The notes beneath the pieces are model-generated. The model searched no databases and was not told the DNA's origin. It saw only the letters and a list, made by a program, of their open reading frames with translations. A program made the position numbers and the translations under genes. Below are positions 15,958-22,279 of a DNA stretch of 22,279 nt, piece after piece. The stretch is taken from positions 1,770-24,048 of the forward strand of contig DKEX01000074.1 in the NCBI GenBank assembly GCA_002452295.1, written 5' to 3'. The DNA comes from Firmicutes bacterium UBA6811 (GTDB lineage: Bacteria; Bacillota; SHA-98; UBA4971). How positions within the stretch are numbered: position 1 is the stretch's first letter; each line of letters begins with the position of its first letter.

Positions 15958-17358
15958 CGCACCCCCGCTTGATTTTTCATGCGTTTGCTACCTCGCCCAT
16001 GGTGGTGTTGAGACCCTCGCCCCTTAGGCGCATCCGCAGGAGCGGTAGTTCCCGGTAGCCTGCCACGCGTCGGAACCTGCGCTCTGCTTCCTGAAGCCCT
16101 GCTAGTGTCCACCTCAAGACCTGGTTTCCATTCCGCCACCTCTTGACTCTACGTGCGGTGGTCCTTGCCATCTCTGTAGCGGAGTCGATGGGATTGGTTG
16201 AACGAAGCGTCCGCCGCAGAGCGCCTGTCAGCATGAGCCGGTTAATAGTCATCGTCTCCTCCAGGCCCTCACGCAGGCTTGCCGCAACCCCGGGGTAGTC
16301 CCTCTCGAGAGAGTCTGCCAGGGCCTTAAGTGCTTTCTCTGCCCTGTCCGCATCAGGCTCCGCCCAGGCGGCTGCAAGCTTGCGCTTCACCCAGGGGCGC
16401 TGTTCCTCGGGAAGGTGGTCGAGGACGTTCCTCATCTTGTGCACCTGGCACCTCTGGACGGGTACATCATTCCCGAGCACATCAGCCACCGCTCTGCGCA
16501 GCGCCTTGGAGCCGTCTATGATAACAAGCAGCCCCTCCACCCTAAGCCCTCGCTCCGCCAGGTTGGTGAGCAGACCTTTACACACCGCAGCATTCTCGGT
16601 GGCGCCCTCCCACAAGCCGAGCACGTGTTTCCTACCCTTGATATCGATGCCGAGCGCACAGACCGCCGTATGCTCCGCCACCACAATCCCGTCGATGTAA
16701 AGGAGCACCAGGTCAAGTCCATCTAACGGCTTTGCAAGAAGATCAGCGAGCGCCGCTTGAGTCATTCGGGCGAACCTGCGGCTTAGCGCACTCTTGGAAA
16801 TGCCCGCTGCCTCTACCTCACCTACATCCTCAAGCCCAAAGGCATAGTTGCGTATCGATAGACCATGTAGCATCGTCTGAAAGGCATGTCGCGCCAGGAT
16901 CTCACTATCCTTGAACGCCTCATACGTCTCGAGCGTAACCTCTTTGCCGTCGACCGTGCGGGGCCGGGGCCTTGACACCTCGACCTTACGCCCGCCCAGG
17001 ACTACCTTTCTCGGCTCGTGGCTGTGCCTGTAGCTAGACCACTGGGCGCTGTGTTTGCCCTTCTTGCCGATCTTCTCCTCCAGCTCCTCCTCAAACATCA
17101 TCTCGAGCGTACTAAGCCCCACATCTACGCATAGCGCAAGCAGCCCGTCTTTGGCCCTCTGGCGTATCGCGTCCAGGCTCAGCGCCACCTCGCGGGAGAT
17201 TGGTGTTTTTGTTGCGTCTTCTTTCCTGTCGGTCCTTCAAGTCTTCCTGTTCCTGTGGTATGCTGACATTGGTGACTCCCTCCATTCTTCCACAGCTCCG
17301 TTTTACCACAACGGAGCCGGGAGCCGCCACCTCAAATTCCACAAACTTTCGGACATCC
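15926..17358 (-). mobile_element. IS256-family insertion sequence, about 1.43 kb
   Basis: Imperfect terminal inverted repeats of about 25 bp flank the transposase. The left copy (15926-15950) starts GGTTGTCC and ends GTGGAATTT. The right copy (17334-17358), read inward on the minus strand, starts GGATGTCC and ends GTGGAATTT, with differences in the middle. Length fits the family. I could not find a matching 8-9 bp target duplication in the flanks (5 of 9 positions agree at best), which suggests an old insertion or an adjacent deletion. The left end lies inside the Nudix gene. Confidence 0.75.
15977..17188 (-). CDS. IS256 family transposase
   Basis: A 403-residue transposase of the IS256 (Mutator-like) family. 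The catalytic DDE residues are visible as Asp166 (LLYIDGIVV), Asp225 (LVIIDGSKAL) and Glu339 (NPIDSATEMARTTARRVKRW). The C-x2-H motif is intact as Cys247-His250 in RCQVHKMRNVLDHLP. Length is normal and there are no stops or frameshifts, so it may be active. It serves only its own element. The ATG at 17188 leaves about 150 bases to the right inverted repeat. Confidence 0.95.
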   Translation of the reverse strand: MALSLDAIRQRAKDGLLALCVDVGLSTLEMMFEEELEEKIGKKGKHSAQWSSYRHSHEPRKVVLGGRKVEVSRPRPRTVDGKEVTLETYEAFKDSEILARHAFQTMLHGLSIRNYAFGLEDVGEVEAAGISKSALSRRFARMTQAALADLLAKPLDGLDLVLLYIDGIVVAEHTAVCALGIDIKGRKHVLGLWEGATENAAVCKGLLTNLAERGLRVEGLLVIIDGSKALRRAVADVLGNDVPVQRCQVHKMRNVLDHLPEEQRPWVKRKLAAAWAEPDADRAEKALKALADSLERDYPGVAASLREGLEETMTINRLMLTGALRRTLRSTNPIDSATEMARTTARRVKRWRNGNQVLRWTLAGLQEAERRFRRVAGYRELPLLRMRLRGEGLNTTMGEVANA

Positions 17359-17439
17359 TCTCCAAGAGCCCCGCCGTGGGCCTAATTGAGCATGCCCTTA
17401 CTGCGGAATATAAGTATATAAGACTGCCAGGCTTTAGAA

Positions 17440-17976
17440 TCAGTCCTGAGAGCCAAGCTTCTCCGGAACCTCATACCCGATGGCTGCGACTATCTCGAGC
17501 ATGGCCTCTCTCCTTTCGGCATGTTCGGGACTGAAGAGAGGGCTGCACTGCTCTATGCTTTTCTGTCCCAAAAGGAGCTTGACGGCAAACGCCAGGCAGG
17601 TCAACTCGCCGCAATCTTTGCAGTTTGTTTTTGGAAGCCACCCATAGATCTGGAGCGCCGTGGGGCGCGAGCGAAGCTCGTGATCCGGCGTTATGGAATC
17701 GCGCCTCTCATGGACATCATTAATCATGTCCTTGATCCAGCTCAAGACCTGCCAGGCGTCTGTCGTGTTCAATGCCTTCGCCATCGTGATCTTCCGAGGG
17801 TACAAAGTGACGAGCCGGAACTCCTTCATGAAGGTGAGGTTCGGCCCATTCTTGTTGTATGTGGCGTTCTTCATCACGGCGTTGAGGTACGGCATTACCT
17901 CACCTATATCCGTTGACATCTCCGCAAACAGGCGGATCTTATCGGGGTCGGCGATACAAGGAGCAATGTAGGTCAT
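17440..17976 (-). CDS. Fe-S protein with CODH/ACS-gamma-like Fe-S motif
   Basis: A 178-residue protein in two parts. Residues 1-105 are an unrecognised domain with a conserved-looking core (NAVMKNATYNKNGPNLTFMK, LVTLYPRKITMAKA). Residues about 107-150 carry LPKTNCKDCGELTCLAF, giving Cys119-x2-Cys122-x4-Cys127-x16-Cys144. This is the 4Fe-4S pattern found at the N-terminus of the CODH/ACS gamma subunit and related corrinoid-linked proteins. ATG 17976 has AGAGGA seven bases upstream. It is the last gene of the cluster headed by ArsR. It probably carries one 4Fe-4S cluster and moves electrons to or from a partner in the cluster, but its reaction is unknown. Confidence 0.75.
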   Translation of the reverse strand: MTYIAPCIADPDKIRLFAEMSTDIGEVMPYLNAVMKNATYNKNGPNLTFMKEFRLVTLYPRKITMAKALNTTDAWQVLSWIKDMINDVHERRDSITPDHELRSRPTALQIYGWLPKTNCKDCGELTCLAFAVKLLLGQKSIEQCSPLFSPEHAERREAMLEIVAAIGYEVPEKLGSQD

Positions 17977-18006
17977 GGTAATGTCCTCTAAAAACAACCT
18001 GAACAC

Positions 18007-18177
18007 CTACCTTTGGGACTCCATGAGTTCTTGGGCCAGGCAGGGCATGTCCTTCTTTACCTTCGGGGCGATGTGTTCCTTGAGAAAGCGCAGGGCCTCG
18101 TCTTCCTCCCCGTCCACGCAAATCCTCTCGAGAAGCACCTGTTCTTCATCATCCAGGACAATGAACGCCTTGGCCAT
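18007..18177 (-). CDS. Small 56-residue protein of unknown function
   Basis: A short gene between cysteine desulfurase and the Fe-S protein, on the same strand. It begins MAKAFIVLDDEEQVLLERIC, continues VDGEEDEALRFLKEHIAP and ends CLAQELMESQR, followed by TAG. An AAGGGA ribosome site lies a few bases before ATG 18177. The composition is strongly charged and helical with two cysteines (Cys20, Cys46), like a small adaptor or chaperone. Spacing to its neighbours is 70 and 30 bases, consistent with one operon. I do not recognise a family. Its protein-like composition and conserved operon position argue for a real gene. Confidence 0.7.
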   Translation of the reverse strand: MAKAFIVLDDEEQVLLERICVDGEEDEALRFLKEHIAPKVKKDMPCLAQELMESQR

Positions 18178-18247
18178 CTCGTATCCCTTCCGACTCGAAG
18201 CAGTGAGTTCTTACCGGAAAGCCGCACTCCTCTTTGCAGGCCACGTC

Positions 18248-19402
18248 CTACGATAGGGCTTTGCGGGCGATCTCGGCGAGAGCCTGAACGGCAGCGTCGA
18301 TCTCCTCTATCGTGTTGAAATACCCTAAGCCGAATCTTACGGTTCCTCGGTCAATGGTCCCAATGGTCCTGTGCGCCATGGGAGCACAGTGCAGGCCGGA
18401 TCTCACCATGATCTCATAGGCCTCGTCCAAAACGTGGGCGACGTCCTGAGGCATGACGCCCGATATGTTAAGGGAGACTACGCCAACCTGCTTTTCGGGA
18501 TCCTTTGGCCCATAGACCTCTATCCCGTGAATTCCTTCGAGGGCCTGAAGAAAGTAGCCCGTAAGCTCTTTCTCCTTTTCTCTGATTCGGTCTACCCCCT
18601 CGTTCAGGATAAACTCGACCCCGGACGAGAGGCCCGCTATCCCACACACGTTTAGCGTTCCCGCCTCATAGCGGTCGGGAAGGTGATTGGGTTGATGCTC
18701 AAGGATAGACTCTCCCCCGGTACCCCCTTCCTTTAGGGGAAGAAGGTCAATGCCTTCGCGAATATAGAGGCCACCGGTCCCCGTAGGGCCGAAGAGGCCT
18801 TTGTGGCCCGTGAAAGCCAGTAGGTCTATGCCGAGCGCCTCCACATCAATGGGGCAGCTGCCGGCAGTCTGGGCGGCGTCAAGAAGGAGCAAAACCCCGT
18901 GCCGGCGCGCCGCCTCTCCTACCTCACCTATCGGAAGTATCGTCCCTGTGACATTGGATGCGTGCGTCAAAGCAACGAGCCTGGTATTCGGCCGCAGTGC
19001 GTCAGCCACATCTTGCGGGTTGAGCGAGCCATCCATCGAGCACGGCACTGCTGTGACTTCAATTCCTCGTTCGTGCTCAAGCCTCTTCAGTGGCCGCCAC
19101 ACGGCATTGTGCTCCATGCTGCTCGTAACCACATGGTCGCCTGGCGCAAGAAGTCCTTTCAAGGCAAGGTTGAGAGACTCCGTCGCGTTTGCGGTGAAGA
19201 CTATGCGGGAGACATCGCGCACACCGAAGAGCCTCCCAAGCGCTTCGCGCGTGGCAAACACGATCTTATCAGCTAGGAGAGCCTTCCTGTACGCCCCCCT
19301 ACCAGAGCTCGACCCCACGTCCCGCATGAACCTGTCCACGGCTGCATACACGGTTTCGGGTTTGGGATACGAGGTAGCTGCATTATCGAGGTAGATCCCC
19401 AC
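18248..19402 (-). CDS. Cysteine desulfurase family protein (SufS/CsdB-like, EF2568 type)
   Basis: A 384-residue class V aminotransferase-fold PLP enzyme that takes sulfur from cysteine as an enzyme-bound persulfide, releasing alanine. The PLP lysine is Lys201 in FTGHKGLFGPTGTG; the ring-stacking His98 (SSMEHNAVWRPL) and Asp175 (LLLDAAQTAG) are present. The sulfur-carrying Cys339 sits in SGLHCAPMAHRTIGT. The sequence resembles the EF2568-type desulfurases rather than housekeeping IscS. The GTG start at 19402 is preceded by GGGAGGGG and gives the usual GIYLDNAATSYPKPE N-terminus; a longer frame to 19456 is not needed. It sits between a DGC-domain gene and the 56-residue gene. It may provide persulfide for a metal(loid) or selenium chemistry here. 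Confidence 0.9.
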   Translation of the reverse strand: MGIYLDNAATSYPKPETVYAAVDRFMRDVGSSSGRGAYRKALLADKIVFATREALGRLFGVRDVSRIVFTANATESLNLALKGLLAPGDHVVTSSMEHNAVWRPLKRLEHERGIEVTAVPCSMDGSLNPQDVADALRPNTRLVALTHASNVTGTILPIGEVGEAARRHGVLLLLDAAQTAGSCPIDVEALGIDLLAFTGHKGLFGPTGTGGLYIREGIDLLPLKEGGTGGESILEHQPNHLPDRYEAGTLNVCGIAGLSSGVEFILNEGVDRIREKEKELTGYFLQALEGIHGIEVYGPKDPEKQVGVVSLNISGVMPQDVAHVLDEAYEIMVRSGLHCAPMAHRTIGTIDRGTVRFGLGYFNTIEEIDAAVQALAEIARKALS

Positions 19403-19419
19403 GCGATCCCCTCCCCTTG

Positions 19420-19460
19420 GCAGATGTCGCCCCGATTCGAAGGACCGGGACGACATCTGC
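19420..19460 (-). promoter_or_regulatory. Intercistronic stem-loop before the cysteine desulfurase gene
   Basis: GCAGATGTCG (19420-19429) and CGACATCTGC (19451-19460) form a perfect 10-bp stem, extendable by three C-G pairs across a mismatch. It lies between the DGC-domain gene and the cysteine desulfurase gene, immediately upstream of the latter's ribosome site. No T-run follows, so an mRNA-processing or stability element, or a protein-binding dyad, is more likely than a simple terminator. Confidence 0.5.
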
Positions 19461-19469
19461 GATATGTGC

Positions 19470-19865
19470 TCAAGACTCCATGGATTCGCTCACGCGACGG
19501 ATGACCTCAGGGAGACCGTTTTCATCTTTCAAGTTCTTGTTTTTGGAGAGCCCGAGGTCTTTAGTCAGAGTGAGTTCCTTGTCCCACCTGATCCCGGCCT
19601 TCTCAAGAGATTTGGCGGCGCACCTCACTTCGCAGCCGTTGAGAGCGATATAGTAATCGGCCTTCTTCGCCATCTCGATGATGCCTGGTATTCCTAGTGG
19701 GAGCCCGAGAGCGCAGACAAAGCCGACGTCTGGGCGGTTGCTCGCGATCTCAACGACAGCCCGTGTCGTCATCATGCCTACGTTGCACGCTCCCGAACAA
19801 GGCAGCACGCCGGTCTTGCGGCTCTCCGCCGGCTGTGATTGAGCTTCAGTTGACCTGTTTTCCAT
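19470..19865 (-). CDS. DGC-domain putative zinc-binding protein
   Basis: A 131-residue protein of the DGC-domain family, annotated as putative zinc-binding. Cysteines fall in the expected places: Cys23 and Cys27 in LPCSGACNVGMMT, Cys51 in FVCALGLPLG, and Cys78 and Cys82 in ALNGCEVRCAAKSLEKAGI. The signature Asp-Gly-Cys is Asn-Gly-Cys here. ATG 19865 follows GGGAGGGAG at a good spacing. The family often accompanies ArsR-type regulators and permeases in anaerobes. A metal or persulfide carrier role is plausible from the cysteines and from the cysteine desulfurase that follows, but has not been shown to my knowledge. Confidence 0.85.
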   Translation of the reverse strand: MENRSTEAQSQPAESRKTGVLPCSGACNVGMMTTRAVVEIASNRPDVGFVCALGLPLGIPGIIEMAKKADYYIALNGCEVRCAAKSLEKAGIRWDKELTLTKDLGLSKNKNLKDENGLPEVIRRVSESMES

Positions 19866-19909
19866 AGGTTACTCCCTCCCCCAACGCTTTGTCAGAGCGA
19901 ACGTGGTGA

Positions 19910-19936
19910 TGCTTACCGAGTCATAAACGATGTCAA
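19910..19936 (-). promoter_or_regulatory. Possible internal promoter before the DGC gene
   Basis: On the minus strand a perfect -35 TTGACA (19936-19931) is followed after 15 bases by TAAGCA (19915-19910), a poor -10 at short spacing. It lies in the 113-base gap upstream of the DGC-domain gene. If real, it would let the last four genes be expressed apart from the ArsR promoter. Confidence 0.25.
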
Positions 19937-19978
19937 AGCAACTGCCGCGCGCTCGAGCGGCCCCGTTTACACCCTCGT

Positions 19979-20224
19979 TCACCGGTATTGCTTCAATATG
20001 GACAGGGGTGGAAACATTATGGCCTCGCTCGGGCACTGCAGAGCACATGAACTACAGCCCACGATGCAGTTGAACGGGTTCTTCACTACGGGCATCCCCT
20101 TCTCTTCATCCCACCCGTAGGTCCCGTGCGAGCAAAACTCATAGCACGTTCGGCAACCTGTACACTTCTCGATGTCAACCGTAGGATACCAGGGGATCTG
20201 CTCTCGTGGCACTTTGTAACCCAA
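19979..20224 (-). CDS. Two-cluster 4Fe-4S ferredoxin-type protein
   Basis: An 81-residue ferredoxin with two cluster-binding sets: Cys21, 24, 27 and 31 in CTGCRTCYEFCSHGTYGW, and Cys53, 57, 60 and 64 in CIVGCSSCALQCP. The first set lacks the proline normally after its last cysteine, and the second has one extra residue between its first two cysteines, so it is not a standard bacterial ferredoxin. The TTG start at 20224 is supported by GAGGAGG about nine bases upstream. It is an electron carrier by family. Its place between the thioredoxin-like gene and the DGC-domain gene suggests it supplies electrons to the cluster's chemistry. The cluster gap upstream holds a GC-rich inverted repeat (20286-20307). 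Confidence 0.85.
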   Translation of the reverse strand: MGYKVPREQIPWYPTVDIEKCTGCRTCYEFCSHGTYGWDEEKGMPVVKNPFNCIVGCSSCALQCPSEAIMFPPLSILKQYR

Positions 20225-20316
20225 CTCAAGGTTCCTCCTCTCTCACGCTTTACCCAAAAACATGGCTGTGTCCGGGGGCACACGAGCCCCGCCGCCCGCG
20301 ACGGGGCCTTTATGCG

Positions 20317-20550
20317 TTACCTGCTGAACCACTCTTTGATCTGTGATTCTGTGGGGATCTTCCCCTCGATCTTTTTCTCCCCGTCCACGAACACGGCGGG
20401 AGTCATCATAACTCCTCGCTCGATGATCTCGTCGATATCAGTCACATGGACGATTTCTGCCTCAACCCCGAGCCTTCGTATGGTTTCGCCGATCATTTCC
20501 TCCGTCTTTCGGCACTTCGGGCAACCCACGCCGAGTATCTCTACTTTCAC
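20317..20550 (-). CDS. Small thioredoxin-like protein (MTH895/TM0996 type)
   Basis: A 77-residue thioredoxin-fold protein with a CPKC redox motif (Cys10, Cys13) directly after the first strand. Further family landmarks are the cis-proline segment VMMTPAVFVDG and the C-terminal helix (ESQIKEWFSR). The GTG start at 20550 is preceded by AAAGGAGGGG. These short proteins are dithiol oxidoreductases found next to ArsP-type permeases in many anaerobes. It lies 63 bases after the permease gene on the same strand. The likely job is to reduce a thiol, persulfide or metal(loid) substrate for its neighbours; the partner is not known. Confidence 0.9.
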   Translation of the reverse strand: MKVEILGVGCPKCRKTEEMIGETIRRLGVEAEIVHVTDIDEIIERGVMMTPAVFVDGEKKIEGKIPTESQIKEWFSR

Positions 20551-20613
20551 ACTTACCCCTCCTTTCGTGGATATAGTCTCCCCTTGGGACGCGTTGTTGG
20601 AGCCTCTTCGGAC

Positions 20614-21789
20614 TTACGCGACCATGGCTCCGAAGATCATACCGCTTATCGTCGCCATGACGACCACCAGCGAAACGTAGGTAATCGTCTTCTTCGGCCC
20701 CAGGACGCTGTTGATCACCAGCATGTTAGGAAGGCTTAGCGCGGGCCCTGCAAGGAGCAGCGCCAGCGCAGGGCCTTGACCCATGCCGGAACCCAAGAGC
20801 CCCTGGAGTATGGGGATCTCGGTCAGCGTCGCGAAGTACATGAACGCCCCTACGACGGACGCAAAGAAATTCGCAAATAGCGAGTTCCCGCCGACAAGCG
20901 TAGACACGTACCGTGACGGTATGAGGCCGCTGTCAACGCTAGGACGACCCATGAGTAGCCCCGCGACCATAACGCCTCCGAAGAGAAGCGGAAGTATTCT
21001 CTTTGCGAAATCCCAGGTGGAGTCCTTCCAGGCTACAAGCTCCCCTGGCTTAAACCAGGCTTTGAGCATGTATGCAAGGTAGATGAGGAGCGCCACTACG
21101 AGATACCACTTTATCTTGAACACATCGTACCAGAACCCTATCGGCTCAGCAGGCTTACCCCACGCTGCGAACACCAGGATGAGCACCAGGGTCGCGAAAT
21201 ACGCGGTCGTCTGACCAAGGCTGCGCCCGCGCTCGTCAACTGTCTGCAATGCGGCAGCAAAGCCCTTCTGCCTCTCGGTCTCTTCCCCTCTGAAGATGGT
21301 AGCCATGAGGATCCCTATTACCACGGAAAACAGCACTGCTCCGACGGCCCTCGCAAGCCCGATCTGCCATCCGAGGACGCGAGCCGTGAGTATGATCGCA
21401 AGGACATTGATGGCCGGCCCTGAGTACAGGAACGCCGTCGCCGGGCCAAGGCCCGCTCCTCTCTTATAGATCCCCATGAAAAGCGGAAGCACGGTGCAGG
21501 AGCATACCGCAAGTATCGCACCCGATACCGATGCAACCGCGTAGGCAAGCCACTGCTTTGCCCCTCTGCCCAGGTACCTCATCACGGACTGCTGCGAGAT
21601 GAAGTTCTGCATGGCTCCCGCTATGAAGAACGCGGGAACGAGGCAGAATAGCACGTGCTCCCTTGCGTACTCCTGCAACATGTGGAACGCTTCCAGTATT
21701 GCCGTTTGCACACGCGGATTGCCGAAGGGGGCAAAGTATGCGACGAGAAACACCCCGACTATTAACGAAAATGTCTTCAGTTCTTTCAT
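20614..21789 (-). CDS. ArsP/DUF318-family permease
   Basis: A 391-residue polytopic membrane protein of the ArsP (DUF318) permease family. Characteristic parts are AVCSCTVLPLFMGIYKRGAG with Cys96 and Cys98, then the ATAFLYSGPAINVLAI segment, and in the second half GPALSLPNMLVINSVLG. Characterised ArsP proteins export trivalent organoarsenicals, and related members are linked to Cu/Zn. I placed the start at ATG 21789, seven bases after the ArsR stop; an ATG at 21846 would overlap arsR by 50 bases and add a charged, non-hydrophobic leader. It is probably co-transcribed with the repressor. The exported substrate (As, Sb, Hg, other metal or organic thiol adduct) is not established. Confidence 0.87.
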   Translation of the reverse strand: MKELKTFSLIVGVFLVAYFAPFGNPRVQTAILEAFHMLQEYAREHVLFCLVPAFFIAGAMQNFISQQSVMRYLGRGAKQWLAYAVASVSGAILAVCSCTVLPLFMGIYKRGAGLGPATAFLYSGPAINVLAIILTARVLGWQIGLARAVGAVLFSVVIGILMATIFRGEETERQKGFAAALQTVDERGRSLGQTTAYFATLVLILVFAAWGKPAEPIGFWYDVFKIKWYLVVALLIYLAYMLKAWFKPGELVAWKDSTWDFAKRILPLLFGGVMVAGLLMGRPSVDSGLIPSRYVSTLVGGNSLFANFFASVVGAFMYFATLTEIPILQGLLGSGMGQGPALALLLAGPALSLPNMLVINSVLGPKKTITYVSLVVVMATISGMIFGAMVA

Positions 21790-21796
21790 GGACTGT

Positions 21797-22129
21797 TCAC
21801 TTCTTTCCCTTTTGGGTTCCAGCGCAGACGAGGACGCACTCTTCATCGTCAGCCATCTGGTCGATACATCTCATGAACTGGTAGACACACGGTGTTCTAA
21901 GACTATATATCACGTTGAGCCCTTCTTTTCTCGAGCTGACCACTCCCGCTATCTTAAGGACACTCAAGTGCTTGGAGATGGTGGACTGATCGAAACCCAG
22001 CCGGTCAACGAGGTCGCACACGCACTTTTCTCCCTCGCTCGCCAGGATCTCCACTATCCGCGCGCGGGTTTCGTGGCCGAGGGCTTTGAAGATGGATACT
22101 CGTCTTGCCATGACGTCCCCGTAAGCCAT
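21797..22129 (-). CDS. ArsR/SmtB family metalloregulatory repressor
   Basis: A 110-residue winged-helix repressor. The helix-turn-helix is about residues 40-62 (GFDQSTISKHLSVLKIAGVV). The metal(loid) site candidate is Cys36-x-Cys38 in EKCVCDL, the same arrangement as the As(III)/Sb(III) site of E. coli ArsR. Extra cysteines at 81, 88, 98 and 102 (TPCVYQFMRC, EECVLVC) are unusual and could form another site. ATG 22129 has GGAGGTGA five bases upstream; the longer frame to 22177 is not supported. It heads the cluster and a palindrome lies upstream in the promoter. Repression is expected to be relieved when the inducer binds; identity of the inducer is inferred only from the Cys-x-Cys motif. Confidence 0.93.
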   Translation of the reverse strand: MAYGDVMARRVSIFKALGHETRARIVEILASEGEKCVCDLVDRLGFDQSTISKHLSVLKIAGVVSSRKEGLNVIYSLRTPCVYQFMRCIDQMADDEECVLVCAGTQKGKK

Positions 22130-22146
22130 TTGACTCACCTCCATGG

Positions 22147-22177
22147 CTATATTGCCATATGGCCACATAGAAGTCAA
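22147..22177 (-). promoter_or_regulatory. Promoter -35 with an ArsR-type operator
   Basis: On the minus strand a -35 TTGACT (22177-22172) is followed by a 24-bp imperfect palindrome (22170-22147) centred on the perfect 10-mer GCCATATGGC, with matching outer arms (CTAT / ATAG). A -10 (CAATAT or AATATA) would fall at the standard 17-18 bp spacing, inside the palindrome's right arm. A repressor bound here would block RNA polymerase. Position directly upstream of arsR supports autoregulation. Confidence 0.6.
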
Positions 22178-22279
22178 GAGGATTTTGTGAGTTAACGCTA
22201 CATCCCAGGCAAGGATTCATCTCCTCCGGACGGGCCCGCTACGCGTCGTTCTAAGCTGCTACACCAAGCCACCGGGGCT

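Overview
The window reads like a fragment of a high-GC, probably anaerobic bacterium, most likely of the Bacillota (clostridial side). The grounds are circumstantial: strong Shine-Dalgarno sites with many GTG and TTG starts, DegV and phosphodiester-glycosidase homology of the kind common in that phylum, and a small-ferredoxin, Fe-S and ArsP-type gene set typical of anaerobes. No rRNA, tRNA or CRISPR array was seen, so the taxonomic call is weak.

Left part (533-5041, + strand): a tight five-gene unit. It holds a YheO/DauR-type regulator, RidA, a D-cysteine desulfhydrase-type PLP enzyme, an NhaC-family transporter and an Asp/Glu racemase-family protein. The last four are closely packed, with overlaps at both ends of the series. 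The unit reads best as uptake and breakdown of a D-amino acid: the transporter imports, the racemase interconverts enantiomers, the PLP lyase deaminates through 2-aminoacrylate, and RidA clears that reactive intermediate.

Middle part (5042-17360): a mobile-element and debris zone with scattered housekeeping or orphan genes. It contains an IS1634-family element (5322-7276), an 84-bp-period tandem repeat block (about 7467-7880), a secreted phosphodiester-glycosidase/DegV chimera (8092-9360, - strand), a 40-codon remnant of signal peptidase I, a UPF0158 gene, glnS, a vapBC-like toxin-antitoxin pair whose antitoxin ends in a microsatellite-encoded Ser/Asn/Gly tail, a broken and an intact SAM methyltransferase, a nucleotidyltransferase, and a Nudix gene whose 3' end is replaced by the end of an IS256-family element (15926-17358).

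Right part (17440-22177, - strand): an eight-gene co-directional cluster with an ArsR-type repressor at its head. The order is ArsR (Cys-x-Cys sensor motif), ArsP/DUF318-type permease, CPKC thioredoxin-like protein, two-cluster ferredoxin, DGC-domain zinc-binding-type protein, cysteine desulfurase, a 56-residue protein, and a protein with a CODH/ACS-gamma-like Fe-S motif. A 24-bp imperfect palindrome sits just downstream of a TTGACT -35 element, where an ArsR-family repressor would be expected to bind. I infer a metal(loid)- or thiol-stress-inducible module that couples sulfur and electron transfer to export. This combination is the best candidate here for an incompletely described system; its substrate cannot be read from the sequence.
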